Below, one piece after another: positions 1 to 10,600 of a stretch of DNA of 64,000 nt. The position numbers were made by a program, and so were the translations under genes. Origin of the DNA: Dyadobacter psychrophilus (lineage in GTDB: Bacteria > Bacteroidota > Bacteroidia > Cytophagales > Spirosomataceae). Where the stretch lies: the NCBI RefSeq assembly GCF_900167945.1, contig NZ_FUZA01000005.1, forward strand, positions 124,001-188,000, in the 5' to 3' direction. The first letter of the stretch is position 1. Every line of letters starts with the position of its first letter. The notes below the pieces were generated by a model. It was not told the DNA's origin, searched no databases, and saw nothing but the letters and a program-made list of their open reading frames with translations.

Positions 1-522
1 ATCCGGCACACTACGCCGCTTGTTCAAAACGGCCAGATTTACGGTTGGTCCGAAATTCCATTGGCTGAAAGTTTTTCAGAAGAGCTTAACACTGTTAAAA
101 AACAATTGGCCGTCAGCTTTGATCAGGTATATTCCAGTCCCTCAATTCGTTGTGTGAAATTGGCTGCCGGGATCAATTCCTACGTAATTGCTGACGAGCG
201 CCTCCGCGAGCTGCATTTTGGCGATTGGGAGGGTAAAACCTGGGACACGGTGGATCAGGATGCCTTGCAAATCTGGATGGATGACTTTGTTAACGTCTGC
301 ATTCCCGGTGGCGAAAGCATGCTGCAAATGGCGGAGCGGTTGCGTTCTTTTTGGAATGATCTGATGCAGCACAAAGTCACTAATGTTGCCATTGTGACGC
401 ACGCAGGCGTGATCAGGATCATGCTTGCCTTGCACAGGAAAATGGATTTGAAAGAAATTTTCGACATTAAGGTTGGTTACGGACAGATTTTTAAGATCAA
501 ATCACCCGTTCCATGTAAATAG
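1..522 (+). CDS. Histidine phosphatase family protein, 5' end cut by window (alpha-ribazole phosphatase-like)
   Basis: The reading frame is open from base 1 to the TAG at 520-522, so the gene begins left of the window. The fragment starts with I-R-H-T-T-P, the phosphohistidine motif of the histidine phosphatase (phosphoglycerate mutase-like) superfamily. Other family signatures follow: the SSPSIRC segment, RELHFGDWEG with the conserved Glu, and THAGVIR, whose second catalytic His is encoded at 400-402. An RHT rather than RHG motif and the GDWEG segment are typical of CobC-type alpha-ribazole phosphatases, which dephosphorylate alpha-ribazole-5'-phosphate late in cobalamin assembly. That assignment is likely but depends on neighbours outside the window. 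Its last 26 bases overlap the convergent acetyltransferase gene. Confidence 0.85.
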   Translation: MRHTTPLVQNGQIYGWSEIPLAESFSEELNTVKKQLAVSFDQVYSSPSIRCVKLAAGINSYVIADERLRELHFGDWEGKTWDTVDQDALQIWMDDFVNVCIPGGESMLQMAERLRSFWNDLMQHKVTNVAIVTHAGVIRIMLALHRKMDLKEIFDIKVGYGQIFKIKSPVPCK

Positions 523-964
523 TGTCGGCAATAGGATTGAAATAATATGCATCAATAGGCTTGAAACCGAAAGTTTCGTACAGGTTGCGAGCTTTGGTCA
601 TGCTGCTTAATGTGTCCAGCCGGATCTTTTTATAACCGAGCAAGGCCGCCTTTTCAATGGCTCTTTCCAGCAATTCCCGGCCCAGGCTCAATCCCCGGTG
701 ATCCGGGCGGACATACATGCGTTTCAGTTCGGCAATGTCATGATCCAATCGCCTGATCCCCGCACAGCCCGCGAGCGAACCGGCTTTGTAAACGAGCAGA
801 AGAGCACCGGTCGGTTTGTCGTATTGCGAGCGGATGGATTCCAGCTCTTTGGAAAAATTCTGGAACGAAAGATCAATGTCCAGCGAATTGGCATATTCAG
901 CAAAAAGCGCTTTTGCCTGTTCAAATTCATCGTCCGTTTCTGCGAATTTATAAATGACATTCAT
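497..964 (-). CDS. GNAT family N-acetyltransferase
   Basis: This 155-residue protein has the Gcn5-related acetyltransferase fold signature. The core is AELKRMYVRPDHRGLSLGREL, in which the R-G-x-x-L-G segment forms the acetyl-CoA pyrophosphate loop, followed by helix ERAIEKAALLGYKKIRLDT and the C-terminal ARNLYETFGFKPI motif. I chose the ATG at 964 (MNVIYKFAETD) because the only longer start (1027) adds a poorly conserved 21-residue tail that runs almost into the divergent GH28 gene. The acyl acceptor cannot be read from sequence; small-molecule and protein acetylation are both possible. The 3' end overlaps the histidine phosphatase gene tail-to-tail. Confidence 0.88.
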   Translation of the reverse strand: MNVIYKFAETDDEFEQAKALFAEYANSLDIDLSFQNFSKELESIRSQYDKPTGALLLVYKAGSLAGCAGIRRLDHDIAELKRMYVRPDHRGLSLGRELLERAIEKAALLGYKKIRLDTLSSMTKARNLYETFGFKPIDAYYFNPIADTIYMERVI

Positions 965-1030
965 GGTGATCGTTATGTTTTTCAGTCCTGTAAACAGAAA
1001 CAAAATTGGCCAGGAAATCAACCGCAAACT

Positions 1031-2500
1031 ATGATATTCAAAAAACGTTTCCTACCCATCGCAATGATGGCGTTTCATTCGCTAACAGTAGCGGCGCAAA
1101 AAACCGTGGAAAATTATAGCTGGACCAACCTCCCGAAAGCGCAGCAGCCCGCTTTCAAGCGCGACACGGTCCGTATAACAGCCTATGGAGCGCAGCCGGA
1201 CGGTCATACGCTGAACACGGACGCAATCCACAAGGCAATTGACGCAGTAAATAAGCAGGGCGGGGGCGTTGTAATGGTGCCTCCGGGACTTTGGATGACA
1301 GGCCCGATTGTCATGAAAAGCAACATTAACCTGCATTTGAGCGAAAATGCAACGCTGCTTTTTACGCCGGACAAAACGCAATACGCACTTACGGAAGGTT
1401 TTTATGAGGGCAAAAGTGCTGCACGTAATCAGTCACCCATTTCAGGCATTAACCTCGAAAACGTTGCTATAACAGGTAAAGGCATTGTGGACGGCAATGG
1501 TGACGTTTGGCGCGCGGTCCATAAAAGTCAGTTGACAGAGGGCCAGTGGAAAGAAAAAGTTGCTTCGGGAGGTGTTCTTAAAGATGACGGTAAAACATGG
1601 TATCCCAGCGAGCAATTCAAAAAAGCCAGCACCGAAAACAAAAGCATGCTGCTGACACCAGGCAAAACGCCGAAGGATTTTGCAGATATGAAGGACTTCC
1701 TCAGGCCCAATCTGGTTGTTTTCAACAATTGTAAAAAAGTGTTGCTGGAAGGCGTAACCTTCCAGAATTCCGCTGCCTGGTGCATTCATCCGCTGATGTG
1801 CCAGGATTTGACTATTCGCAATGTTCGCGTGGAAAACCCGGAATACGCCCACAACGGCGACGGAATGGACATTGAATCGTGCAAAAACTTCCTGATCGAA
1901 GGCTGTACGCTGGACGTGGGAGACGATGCTATTTGTATCAAATCCGGAAAAGACGAAGAGGGCAGAAAGCGCGGAATGCCAACGGAAAATGGCCTCATCA
2001 GGAACAACATTGTCTATAACGGGCACGGCGGGTTTGTGGTGGGCAGCGAAATGAGCGGGGGCGCGAGAAATATTTTTGTACAGAACTGCACATTCATGGG
2101 CACCGACAAGGGTTTGCGTTTCAAATCAGTGCGAGGCCGTGGCGGGGTTGTAGAAAAGATCTATGCAAAGGACATTTACATGAAAGACATAGCGCAGGAA
2201 GCGGTGTTCTTTGATTTATTTTATTTCGTCAAATTTGCAACGGATGGCGCACGCGACATGCGCGAAGAAGTAAATGAAGGCACGCCGGTTTTCCGGGACA
2301 TGCATTTTGAGAATATCGTATGTAATGGCGCATCAAAAGCCGTCTTCATCCGGGGGCTTGCCGAGATGCCGATCAAGAACATTATCATGGAAAATATGGT
2401 CATCACTGCCGACACGGGCATGGAACTGACGGATGGAGATAATATCCAGTTCAAAAATGTCCATTTGATCACGCCGGAAAAGAGCCAGGCGGTTAAGTAA
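1031..2500 (+). CDS. Glycoside hydrolase family 28 (polygalacturonase/rhamnogalacturonase type)
   Basis: A 489-residue secreted right-handed beta-helix enzyme. The N-terminus MIFKKRFLPIAMMAFHSLTVAAQ is a signal peptide. The N-terminal TDAIHKAIDAVNKQGGG segment is the usual GH28 entry to the helix. Catalytic motifs are visible: Asp277 in NGDGMDIES, the Asp298-Asp299 pair in VGDDAICIKSG, His332 in GHGGFVVGSE, and the RFKSVRGRGG segment that matches the family RIK subsite motif. GH28 enzymes hydrolyse alpha-1,4-galacturonosyl or GalA-Rha linkages in pectin with inversion; exo- or endo-action cannot be decided here. The open frame extends to 698, but that stretch is antisense to the acetyltransferase and lacks a signal peptide, so the ATG at 1031 is preferred. 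It stands alone, 2.2 kb before the hybrid sensor. Confidence 0.93.
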   Translation: MIFKKRFLPIAMMAFHSLTVAAQKTVENYSWTNLPKAQQPAFKRDTVRITAYGAQPDGHTLNTDAIHKAIDAVNKQGGGVVMVPPGLWMTGPIVMKSNINLHLSENATLLFTPDKTQYALTEGFYEGKSAARNQSPISGINLENVAITGKGIVDGNGDVWRAVHKSQLTEGQWKEKVASGGVLKDDGKTWYPSEQFKKASTENKSMLLTPGKTPKDFADMKDFLRPNLVVFNNCKKVLLEGVTFQNSAAWCIHPLMCQDLTIRNVRVENPEYAHNGDGMDIESCKNFLIEGCTLDVGDDAICIKSGKDEEGRKRGMPTENGLIRNNIVYNGHGGFVVGSEMSGGARNIFVQNCTFMGTDKGLRFKSVRGRGGVVEKIYAKDIYMKDIAQEAVFFDLFYFVKFATDGARDMREEVNEGTPVFRDMHFENIVCNGASKAVFIRGLAEMPIKNIIMENMVITADTGMELTDGDNIQFKNVHLITPEKSQAVK

Positions 2501-2633
2501 GCCGTGTTAAAAACTTAATTCCCACAATTTTTTTTCTTCTTTGGTGCCAAATGATTGAGATATCGCATCATTAACTGTAAATTGTTAATCTAATAGAAAC
2601 GAATAGCCGGACAAGGCATATAACTTCTATGCG

Positions 2634-2918
2634 ATGATACTCCTGGACCTTTTGGGCGTGCTGATCGTAGGCGTCAGCTTCTTCTTATTAAGCCATATAG
2701 TCGATCTTTTCAGACCGAAACGTAAGCGCGTTGTGCAAAGACTTCCTCCGCGTTTGCCCGAAAAACGGCACCGCAGACAGATCAAAGCCGATCTCGATAA
2801 TTTGCTGGTACGCTACAACCAGGGTATCTTAAACGAGCAGCAGTACTACTACGAGGCAAACGAACTAATTGACCAACTCGCCGATGTACTTGAAACAGAG
2901 GCATCATTTAGTCATTAA
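2634..2918 (+). CDS. Small membrane-anchored protein with SHOCT-like C-terminus
   Basis: A 94-residue protein of unknown function. Residues 3-22 form one hydrophobic segment (LLDLLGVLIVGVSFFLLSHI), followed by a strongly basic linker (RPKRKRVVQRLPPRLPEKRHRRQ). The C-terminal 45 residues contain LLVRYNQGILNEQQYYYEANELI, resembling the SHOCT/short C-terminal helix-turn-helix pattern (a leucine-rich helix, a G-I-[IL]-[TN]-x-x-[EQ] turn and a second helix). The likely topology is an N-terminal anchor with a cytoplasmic tail, by the positive-inside rule. The gene is separated by about 110 bases on either side, so operon membership is uncertain. Confidence 0.65.
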   Translation: MILLDLLGVLIVGVSFFLLSHIVDLFRPKRKRVVQRLPPRLPEKRHRRQIKADLDNLLVRYNQGILNEQQYYYEANELIDQLADVLETEASFSH

Positions 2919-3030
2919 ATGTGCTTTAAACAAAGAAATAACACACATTTTCTTTCAATTAATTATAAATCTTTACGTTTTTTACAAAACATTGAAAATC
3001 CATTTGTTAGGTTAAAAAACATTTTGGTTT

Positions 3031-3273
3031 ATGAGTTCAAATCTAGAGGAAAAGCGCAGGGAATTGTTTGAGCTTCATAAGGCGAAACTCGGAGCGGATG
3101 CACCGCTGATGAGGAAACCTGTTGAAAAGGTGGTTGTTGAAAAAAAAGTCGAGCAGCCGAAGGCGCCGATCAGCAAAAGGGACAAAATCAAATATGCAAT
3201 TTTTGCTGTTACCGGCATCATCGTAGTAATTGAATTGCTATTTTTGGCAAGAGAGGCGGGTTGGTTGAAGTAA
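3031..3273 (+). CDS. Small tail-anchored membrane protein, unknown function
   Basis: An 80-residue protein not matching a family I recognise. It has a charged, probably helical N-terminal half (EEKRRELFELHKAKLGAD), a Lys/Val/Glu-rich linker, and a single C-terminal transmembrane segment at roughly residues 54-72 (IKYAIFAVTGIIVVIELLFL). It ends 16 bases before the hybrid sensor gene and may be co-transcribed with it. The coding case rests on the clean ATG, the good frame and the sensible single-pass architecture. Confidence 0.6.
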   Translation: MSSNLEEKRRELFELHKAKLGADAPLMRKPVEKVVVEKKVEQPKAPISKRDKIKYAIFAVTGIIVVIELLFLAREAGWLK

Positions 3274-3289
3274 ACTGCGAGTGACTTAG

Positions 3290-6200
3290 ATGAAGGGAAC
3301 GTTCCTGAAAAAATTGATTGGCCTGGGCTTAGGCTGCCTGGGCATGTTCCCGGTTTTTGCTGCTGAGAGTGGAAGAGTGCTGAGGTATTCTTTAAAAGAA
3401 GGGCTGTCTTTTGGCATTGTTAACAGCATGGTCCAGGATAAGAACGGACTCATGTGGTTTGCAACCGGTGACGGCCTCAACCGGTTTGATGGCACCTCCT
3501 TTAAAGTCTTCAAAAACAGTCCTGATAACAAACAAAGTATTTCCGGAAATTACGTAAAATCTGTCTTCCGGGACCAGGATGGCACCATTTGGACCAGTTC
3601 CCGCAATGGCCTGAATGAATTTGTTTCGGAAAAGGAGATCTTCAAACGTCACACGCCCATGCCTAAAAAAGGCTCCTCGGGCACGGATGTGAGCGACATT
3701 TCACAGGCGGGCGACGGCAATCTCTGGATCTCGCTGAATGGTGCGGGATTTGCGCTTTTCAATAAAAAAGCGGAGAAATTTACCTATTACAACCAGCAAA
3801 ATCTTCCAGATTTAAATACCAATTCCATCCTTAATGCATTTGAAGATTCCAAAGGGCTGCTCTGGCTGGGGACGCGCGACTCAGGAATTGATGTATTTAA
3901 GATTGGTAAAAACAGAAAGCTTGTAAAAGCTGGGCTGGATTTGCAAAAACTTCCTTCAACGCGCATTAACAGCATTTATGAAGATCATCTGGGTAATGTC
4001 TGGATTGCGTCGGCCAGAGGTTTGATCCTTTTCAAACGAAATGAGTCCAAATTCTATAACCTGCATCTGCCGGGAAATCACAGAAGCGACATTTACCTGT
4101 CCTTGCTCGAAAACCATCGTGGTCAACTGCTCGTTGGCGTGCAGGACGGCGGGCTTTATAGCCTGGATCTGACACAAGTAGCAGACCGCAAGCCAGAGGC
4201 ATATTCCTTTGAAAAAGTAAATAATTCACAAAACGAAGGCATTACACAGCGTTCCGTCCAGGCGATTTATATGGACGCCTACCGCAACATCTGGCTTGGG
4301 ACTTACGGGGAGGGCGTTTACCTGATCAGCAGCATTCCGGAAAAGTTCAGAAGTTTTGAGAAGAAAATCCAGGATTCGCGCGCTGAAAGTTACCTGCGAT
4401 TTTATGGCATGTGTATGGATAAAGACGGATTTCTTTGGCTTGGAACGGACGGAGACGGCATTTACAAAACCAGGAGCACGGGAGAAACCGTCAAGCATTA
4501 TGCAGTCAGCAACGCACCGGGCGGTCTTTCGGACGGAGCGGTCATTGCGGCTCATCGCGGACGGGACGACTACTTGTGGTTTGGAACTTACTCTGGCGGG
4601 CTATTTCAATATGACCCTGGGAAAGACGCATTTAAACAGTATGCTAACATTCCCGGAAATGCGGCCAGCCTCGGGAAAAACGATGTGCGGGTAATTTATG
4701 AAGACCGGAAACACAACTTGTGGGTAGGGACTAACGGCGGCGGACTCGCACTTTTAGACCGGAAAAAAGGCACATTCCAGAATTTTGTGACGACAAACAG
4801 CAGCATTAATTCCAATGACGTGCGCGCGATTGAAGAGGACAGTAAGGGAAACCTCTGGATAGGCACTTACGGCGGTGGACTTAATTATCTGAATGTAGGC
4901 ACAATGCAATTCAAGTCGTTTTTCAATGAGCCTGGTAAAGCGGGTTACTTGTCGAACCGCATCATCTTTTCGCTGCATTATGACGCCCGGGAAAGGCTAT
5001 GGATCGGTTCGGAGGGAAACGGGCTTTTGATCTTTGATACGAAAAACGGAACAACACGCCATTTTACGGAAAAAAATGGCTTGGTGAATGATGTGATCTA
5101 TGCGTTTCAGGAGGAAAGTATTGATAATGTTTGGTTTAGCACAAATAAAGGTTTGTCGAGAATCGATCTTTCCAATGTTCGGATTGATCATTACGACCAG
5201 AGTAACGGATTGCAGGGCGGGCAGTTTAATCCCAATTCCGCGCTTTATATTGAGCGTGAGAAAGCGATGGTTTTCGGTGGGACAGAGGGCTGGAACCTCT
5301 TTTCTCCTTCCGACATTAAGCCATCAGACTACAAGCCGAAAGTTATGATCACTGGTTTGCAATTGTTTGGTCAAAATGTGGCAGTTGGTGCAAAAAAAGA
5401 TGGTAAGGTCATCCTCGAAAAGCAAATCGCCGACCAGAAAGAGATCGTTTTGCAGCCCAACCAATCGGTTTTCGCGATTCAATACACTGCATTAAACTAC
5501 GCATATCCCGACCGTAACCGCTTCGCTTACAAGCTGGAAGGCCTGGATAATGACTGGAACTATGTGCAAAATGAGCGCTCAGCCACTTACCGCTACCTTC
5601 CGCCGGGCGATTATCAGTTTAAAGTAAAATCCGCCAATCAGGATGGCATCTGGTTTGAAAACGTGGCGAGCTTGCATGTGCGGGTGCTGCCGCCCTGGTA
5701 TCAGACGTGGTGGGCTTATGTATTGTATATGGCCGTTGCAGGACTTATTATCTATTATTTCCAACAATATAAGATCAGGCAGGCGCGGTTAAAATATGAA
5801 GTGCAAATGGCGCATTTCGAGACCCAGAAAGAGAAAGAGCTGAATGAAAAGAAGCTGGCATTTTTTACACACATTTCACATGAATTCCGCACGCCGCTGA
5901 CCCTGATTATCAACCCGGTAAAGGAATTGTTGCTCAAAGCCGAGAACCGCCATCCCGATCAGAATAGTCTGAACATTGTCTACCGCAATGCGAAGCGGCT
6001 GCTCAGCATGGTGGATCAGCTTCTACTTTTCAGAAAAGCGGACAGGGAAGCAGACAAGCTGAACCCGGCTGTCCAGAACATAACGAAATTAGCGCGGGAG
6101 GTTTTTCAATGTTTTACACATCAGGCTGAGCAAAAGCACATTAGTTATCATTTTGTGAGCCCTGACGAAAATCTGGAGTTAATTGCAGACCGGGAAAAAA

Positions 6201-7483
6201 TTGAGATTGCGCTGTTTAATCTCGTTTCCAATGCAGTTAAATACACGCCAAAAAATGGAACTGTAACATTGCAAATCACTGAATTGGAAGAGCAGGTTAA
6301 GATTGTGGTCAGCGATTCAGGGCCGGGCATTCCGGCGGGAGTGGGGGATAGCGTTTACTCCGTTTTTCACCAGTTTCAGGATGGCCGGTTTCCTTCCAAA
6401 GGCGGTTTCGGCATTGGGTTATTTCTTACCAAAACCTTCGTTGAAAGCCATTTTGGGAGCATTACTTACGAATCGGTTGCAGGCAACGGCACTATTTTCA
6501 CCGTTTTATTATGGAAAACACATCCGCAATTGATTACCGCAGAGCTGCCAGTCAGCATTGAAGAAGGAAATTCTGTGCTCCTGGAAGAACTTTCGGAGGA
6601 CGGCGCCCTACTAACGTCCTCCGCCATTTCGAGGCATCAAATGGTTGTAGAGGAGCTCAGTTCGGATATCAAAACCATGCTTATCGTTGAAGACGATGCG
6701 GATATCAGGCAATATATTGGTCAGGCATTTACCGGGAAATTCAAGCTTTTACAAGCAGAGAATGGCGAAGATGGCATCGCGCTGGTCAGAAAACATCTGC
6801 CCGACATTGTGATCAGCGACGTTTTCATGAACGGAATCAGCGGGATAGAAATGTGCAGCCAGATCAAAAGCGACACGACATTAAGCCACATTCCTGTTAT
6901 TTTACTAACTGCCAGCACTTCGCAGGAATCGCGGTTGAAGGGGATCGAAGGCGGCGCGGACGACTATATCAGCAAGCCGTTTGACAAGGAGCTGCTCGTG
7001 GCGCGCGTGGATGCGATCCTTAAAAGCCGGAATGATCTGCAAAGATATTTTTACAACGAAATCACGTTGCAGGCAAACGACTTCAAGATTTCATCCGAGT
7101 ACAAGGAGTTTCTCAAAGAATGTATACGCGTTGTTGAAAATCATTTAACTGATCCCGACTTCTCTATTAAAGTGCTCGCAGCCGAGATCGGGATGAGCCA
7201 TTCCACATTATATAACCGTATCAAATCGATTTCCGGGCAATCCACCAACAGCTTCATCCGCTTCATCCGCCTGCGCCGCGCCGCCCAGATCCTGATTACG
7301 ACGGACATTACCATTTCGGAAGTGGCTTATCAGGTTGGGATCAATGATATCAAATATTTCAGGGAGCAGTTCCACAAGCTTTTCGAAATGAAGCCCTCGG
7401 AATATGTCAAAAAGTATCGCAATCCTTTTCACGAGAATTTTCAGGTTAACAGAGGCGTTTTTCAAAATAAATTGGACAATTAG
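3290..7483 (+). CDS. Hybrid two-component system sensor/regulator (HTCS) of a PUL
   Basis: A 1397-residue one-protein signalling chain typical of Bacteroidota PULs. After a signal peptide ending near FPVFAA come about 14 Reg_prop propeller repeats (recurring LWIGT/LWVGT/NVWIAS strands), then a Y_Y_Y domain (about residues 715-790), a transmembrane helix near residues 804-823, a HisKA domain with phosphoacceptor His864 in ISHEFRTP, an HATPase_c domain (LVSNAVKYTP, DSGPGIP, GGFGIGLFLTK), a receiver domain with acidic pocket E1134-D1136 and phosphoacceptor Asp1177, and an AraC-type HTH at about 1290-1385. The periplasmic propellers bind an oligosaccharide and the HTH activates PUL genes. The following SusC/D locus is the expected target. 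All key residues are intact. Confidence 0.95.
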   Translation: MKGTFLKKLIGLGLGCLGMFPVFAAESGRVLRYSLKEGLSFGIVNSMVQDKNGLMWFATGDGLNRFDGTSFKVFKNSPDNKQSISGNYVKSVFRDQDGTIWTSSRNGLNEFVSEKEIFKRHTPMPKKGSSGTDVSDISQAGDGNLWISLNGAGFALFNKKAEKFTYYNQQNLPDLNTNSILNAFEDSKGLLWLGTRDSGIDVFKIGKNRKLVKAGLDLQKLPSTRINSIYEDHLGNVWIASARGLILFKRNESKFYNLHLPGNHRSDIYLSLLENHRGQLLVGVQDGGLYSLDLTQVADRKPEAYSFEKVNNSQNEGITQRSVQAIYMDAYRNIWLGTYGEGVYLISSIPEKFRSFEKKIQDSRAESYLRFYGMCMDKDGFLWLGTDGDGIYKTRSTGETVKHYAVSNAPGGLSDGAVIAAHRGRDDYLWFGTYSGGLFQYDPGKDAFKQYANIPGNAASLGKNDVRVIYEDRKHNLWVGTNGGGLALLDRKKGTFQNFVTTNSSINSNDVRAIEEDSKGNLWIGTYGGGLNYLNVGTMQFKSFFNEPGKAGYLSNRIIFSLHYDARERLWIGSEGNGLLIFDTKNGTTRHFTEKNGLVNDVIYAFQEESIDNVWFSTNKGLSRIDLSNVRIDHYDQSNGLQGGQFNPNSALYIEREKAMVFGGTEGWNLFSPSDIKPSDYKPKVMITGLQLFGQNVAVGAKKDGKVILEKQIADQKEIVLQPNQSVFAIQYTALNYAYPDRNRFAYKLEGLDNDWNYVQNERSATYRYLPPGDYQFKVKSANQDGIWFENVASLHVRVLPPWYQTWWAYVLYMAVAGLIIYYFQQYKIRQARLKYEVQMAHFETQKEKELNEKKLAFFTHISHEFRTPLTLIINPVKELLLKAENRHPDQNSLNIVYRNAKRLLSMVDQLLLFRKADREADKLNPAVQNITKLAREVFQCFTHQAEQKHISYHFVSPDENLELIADREKIEIALFNLVSNAVKYTPKNGTVTLQITELEEQVKIVVSDSGPGIPAGVGDSVYSVFHQFQDGRFPSKGGFGIGLFLTKTFVESHFGSITYESVAGNGTIFTVLLWKTHPQLITAELPVSIEEGNSVLLEELSEDGALLTSSAISRHQMVVEELSSDIKTMLIVEDDADIRQYIGQAFTGKFKLLQAENGEDGIALVRKHLPDIVISDVFMNGISGIEMCSQIKSDTTLSHIPVILLTASTSQESRLKGIEGGADDYISKPFDKELLVARVDAILKSRNDLQRYFYNEITLQANDFKISSEYKEFLKECIRVVENHLTDPDFSIKVLAAEIGMSHSTLYNRIKSISGQSTNSFIRFIRLRRAAQILITTDITISEVAYQVGINDIKYFREQFHKLFEMKPSEYVKKYRNPFHENFQVNRGVFQNKLDN

Positions 7484-7511
7484 CCGATCCGGTTTTAAGA
7501 TTTCTTTCCCG

Positions 7512-7544
7512 AATGCCCGATTTCTTATGGATCGGGCATTTTTT
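7512..7544 (+). terminator. Rho-independent terminator after the HTCS gene
   Basis: A perfect 10-bp inverted repeat, AATGCCCGAT (7512-7521) and ATCGGGCATT (7531-7540), encloses a 9-base loop and runs directly into TTTT. It lies 28 bases past the HTCS stop codon and separates the regulator from the SusC operon. Confidence 0.88.
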
Positions 7545-7603
7545 ATTGATATACCCCCTTCTTAATGTGAGAATGTCCCCCGCCTGTCAAATACAAATAA
7601 TCA

Positions 7604-7611
7604 TACTTTTG
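7604..7611 (+). promoter_or_regulatory. Candidate Bacteroidota -7 promoter element before SusC 1
   Basis: TACTTTTG matches the TAnnTTTG consensus of the primary Bacteroidota sigma factor and lies 76 bases upstream of the SusC start, after the HTCS terminator. I see no convincing -33 TTTG partner, as might occur at an activator-dependent promoter. This is a motif match only. Confidence 0.35.
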
Positions 7612-7687
7612 ATTGGTCAATTCATAAATCTGACGACCAGCTTTTTGTACTGACAACCAATTACCTTAATTATTTAACCATTGATTT

Positions 7688-10600
7688 ATGAAGAAATCTT
7701 TTCGAAGAAGGTGGGCTTTGCCTGGGGCATTTAGTGAAATCCAGGCCAGGATGCGGCGGAATATCCTGCTTACTTTTTTCCTGGCAATGATGTCGTTTTA
7801 TGCGACAGCGCAAACCGCATTTGTGGTAAAAGGAACGGTGACTTCTGACACCGGAGAGTCGCTTCCGGGTGCAAGCGTAATCTTGAAAGGGACATCCACA
7901 GGAACCACAACCGACGCTGACGGTAAATATTCGCTCAGCATTTCGGACCCGAACGGCACACTTGTATTTACTTACATTGGCTATATCAATCAGGAAATTG
8001 CTGTAACAAATCGCGGCGAAATCGACGTTAAATTGCTGACCAATGACAAGACATTACAGGAGATCGTGGTAGTTGGTTATGGAACGCAGAAAAAGGCAAC
8101 ATTAACCGGTTCTGTTTCGGAAGTGAAAGGCGCTGACATTGTGAAGAGCCCTCAGCCAAACCTTTCCAACTCACTAGCAGGCCGTTTTTCGGGTTTTGTT
8201 GCCAATAACAGGGGCGGGGAGCCGGGTTATGACGGTTCAAGCTACACGATCCGCGGTTTTGCATCCACGGGAAATAATGATGTACTGATCGTCGTGGACG
8301 GGATTCCGGGCCAGGTTGGCGGTTTGGAACGTCTGGATCCAAACGATATTGAAAGCATTTCGATCCTGAAAGATGCTTCGGCAGCTGTTTACGGAAGCAG
8401 GGCTGCGAATGGCGTCATCCTGGTCACGACCAAAAGAGGAACTACCGGAAAACCGGTCATTTCTTACAGTTTCAATCAGGGTTTTTCGTCACCAACACGG
8501 CTTCCCGGCCTGGCGGATGCGGCGACCTATGCGAACATTCTGAACGAAATCGATTACTATAACAACCCAGCCGGCGGCATGAACCAGTTTTATACAGCCG
8601 AGGAAGTTGAGAAATTCAGGAACGGTTCCGACCCGTTGAATTACCCGAATACGAACTGGCAGAAAGAAACGCTGAAAAGCTTTGCACTGCAAAATCAGCA
8701 TAATCTGGGCATTAACGGAGGCACTGAAAATGTGAAATACTATGTTTCGCTGGGGACGATTTACCAGGATGGTTTATACAAAAACGGCGCTACGAAATAC
8801 AAGCAATACAATTTCAGGTCTAATATAGACGCCAATGTAACGCAGGATTTCAAAGTAAGCCTTTCATTATCAGGTCGTCAGGAAAACAGGCAGTTTCCTA
8901 TCTCTTCCGCCGGAAACACTTTCCGCTCTATTTACCGCGCCTACCCGACGGTTATTGCACGCTACCCGAACGGATATTACTCCACAGGCGTAGAAAACAG
9001 CAATCCGGTTGTGCTTGGAACCGATATGGGCGGAACAGTCAACAACCCGACTTCTGTATTCAACGGGATCGTTCGCGCGAGCTACAACTTGCCATTTGTA
9101 GAAGGATTGTCGGCTGACGGGTTTTTCTCGGTGGATAAATCTTTCAATTTTTCTAAAAGTTTCAGCACGCCTTACACCCTGTACAACTACAACGGCGATT
9201 CGGGAGCTTATAACTCCGTCGTGACGGGCGGTTCTGCTGGTTTGGCGTCGCTTACCCAGTCGCAGCTCAACATTACCAATGTTACCCAGAACATCAGGGT
9301 AAGCTTTTTGAGACAACTGGGCAAGCATAATGTGAATGCATTTGTCGCTTATGAGCAAAACAAGCGGAATGAGGTTAAGTTTGATGCATCCCGCATTAAT
9401 TATCCGACTGTTTCCACACCCGAGCTTTCTCAGGGCGGAGCGGCGGCTACGGACAAAAACAACTCAGGAAGCAGCTATAACTTTACCAGAAAAAGTGTCA
9501 TCGGCCGCATAGCGTACAATTTCAGCGAGAAATATCTGGCCGAAGTGCAGGCGCGTATCGACGGCTCGTCCGTGTTTCCGAAAGGCAAGCAATATGGTTT
9601 TTTCCCTTCGATATCAGCAGGTTACCGTATTTCGGAAGAAGATTGGTTTAAAAATAGTGTCAATTTTATCAATGACCTGAAAATTCGCGCTTCTTACGGT
9701 TCACTTGGTAATGATAATGTGGGTCAATTTCAATATTATAACAATTACTCGTTCGTAAACCAGTACGTGCTTGGCTCCAATGTGATCACGCCCGGAATTG
9801 ACCTGACCAAATTAGCTAACCCGAACATTACATGGGAAGTGGCGAAGAAAATGGACATTGGTCTGAATGCTGTTTTCCTGAAAAAATTCAGTCTGGAAGT
9901 CATTTATTTCCAGCAAAAAAGATCGGACATCCTTGCGGCGAGAAACGCTTCCATTCCAAACACTTCGGGAATAGTTAACCCATTCAAGACCAACGATAAC
10001 ACGCCTTTGGTGCCAGACCAGAACATTGGAAAGGTAAATAGTGCGGGTTTTGAGGCCACATTGGGCTATAACCATTCCGGAACATTCCGCTACAACATTT
10101 CAGGAAATATGACCTATGCCAAAAGTAAGGTTGTGTTTATGGACGAAGCGCCGGGAACATTGGATTACCAACGTCAGACAGGCGGTCCGCTTTACACCAA
10201 TTTGCTTTACAACTCAATCGGCATTTTCCGCACCCAGGCAGATCTGGACGCCTATCCGCACCTGAAAGGCGCACAGTTGGGTGACCTGATCCTGGAAGAT
10301 TACAACGGCGATGGTGAGATCACAGCCGACGATCAGACCAGGACGCCTTACGGAAATGTGCCTTTGCTGACTTATGGTTTGGTTTTGAATGGGGGTTATA
10401 AGGCTTTTGACGCATCGGTTGTTTTTTCAGGACAAGGCATGGTAAGCCAATATGTGCTTCCAGAATCGGGGCAGGTTGGAAACTTTTACAGCAGCTGGGC
10501 CGACAACCGTTGGAGCCCGAGCAACCCGGAAGGTTCTTATCCGCGGGTTGATACGCGTGCCTCGTCTTCGATCAATGGCGGGCTTTATGCCAACACTTTC

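Noticed and set aside
698..1030. N-terminal extension of the GH28 reading frame by 111 residues
   Set aside because: It is antisense to the conserved acetyltransferase, lacks family similarity, and would bury the signal peptide that begins at 1031.
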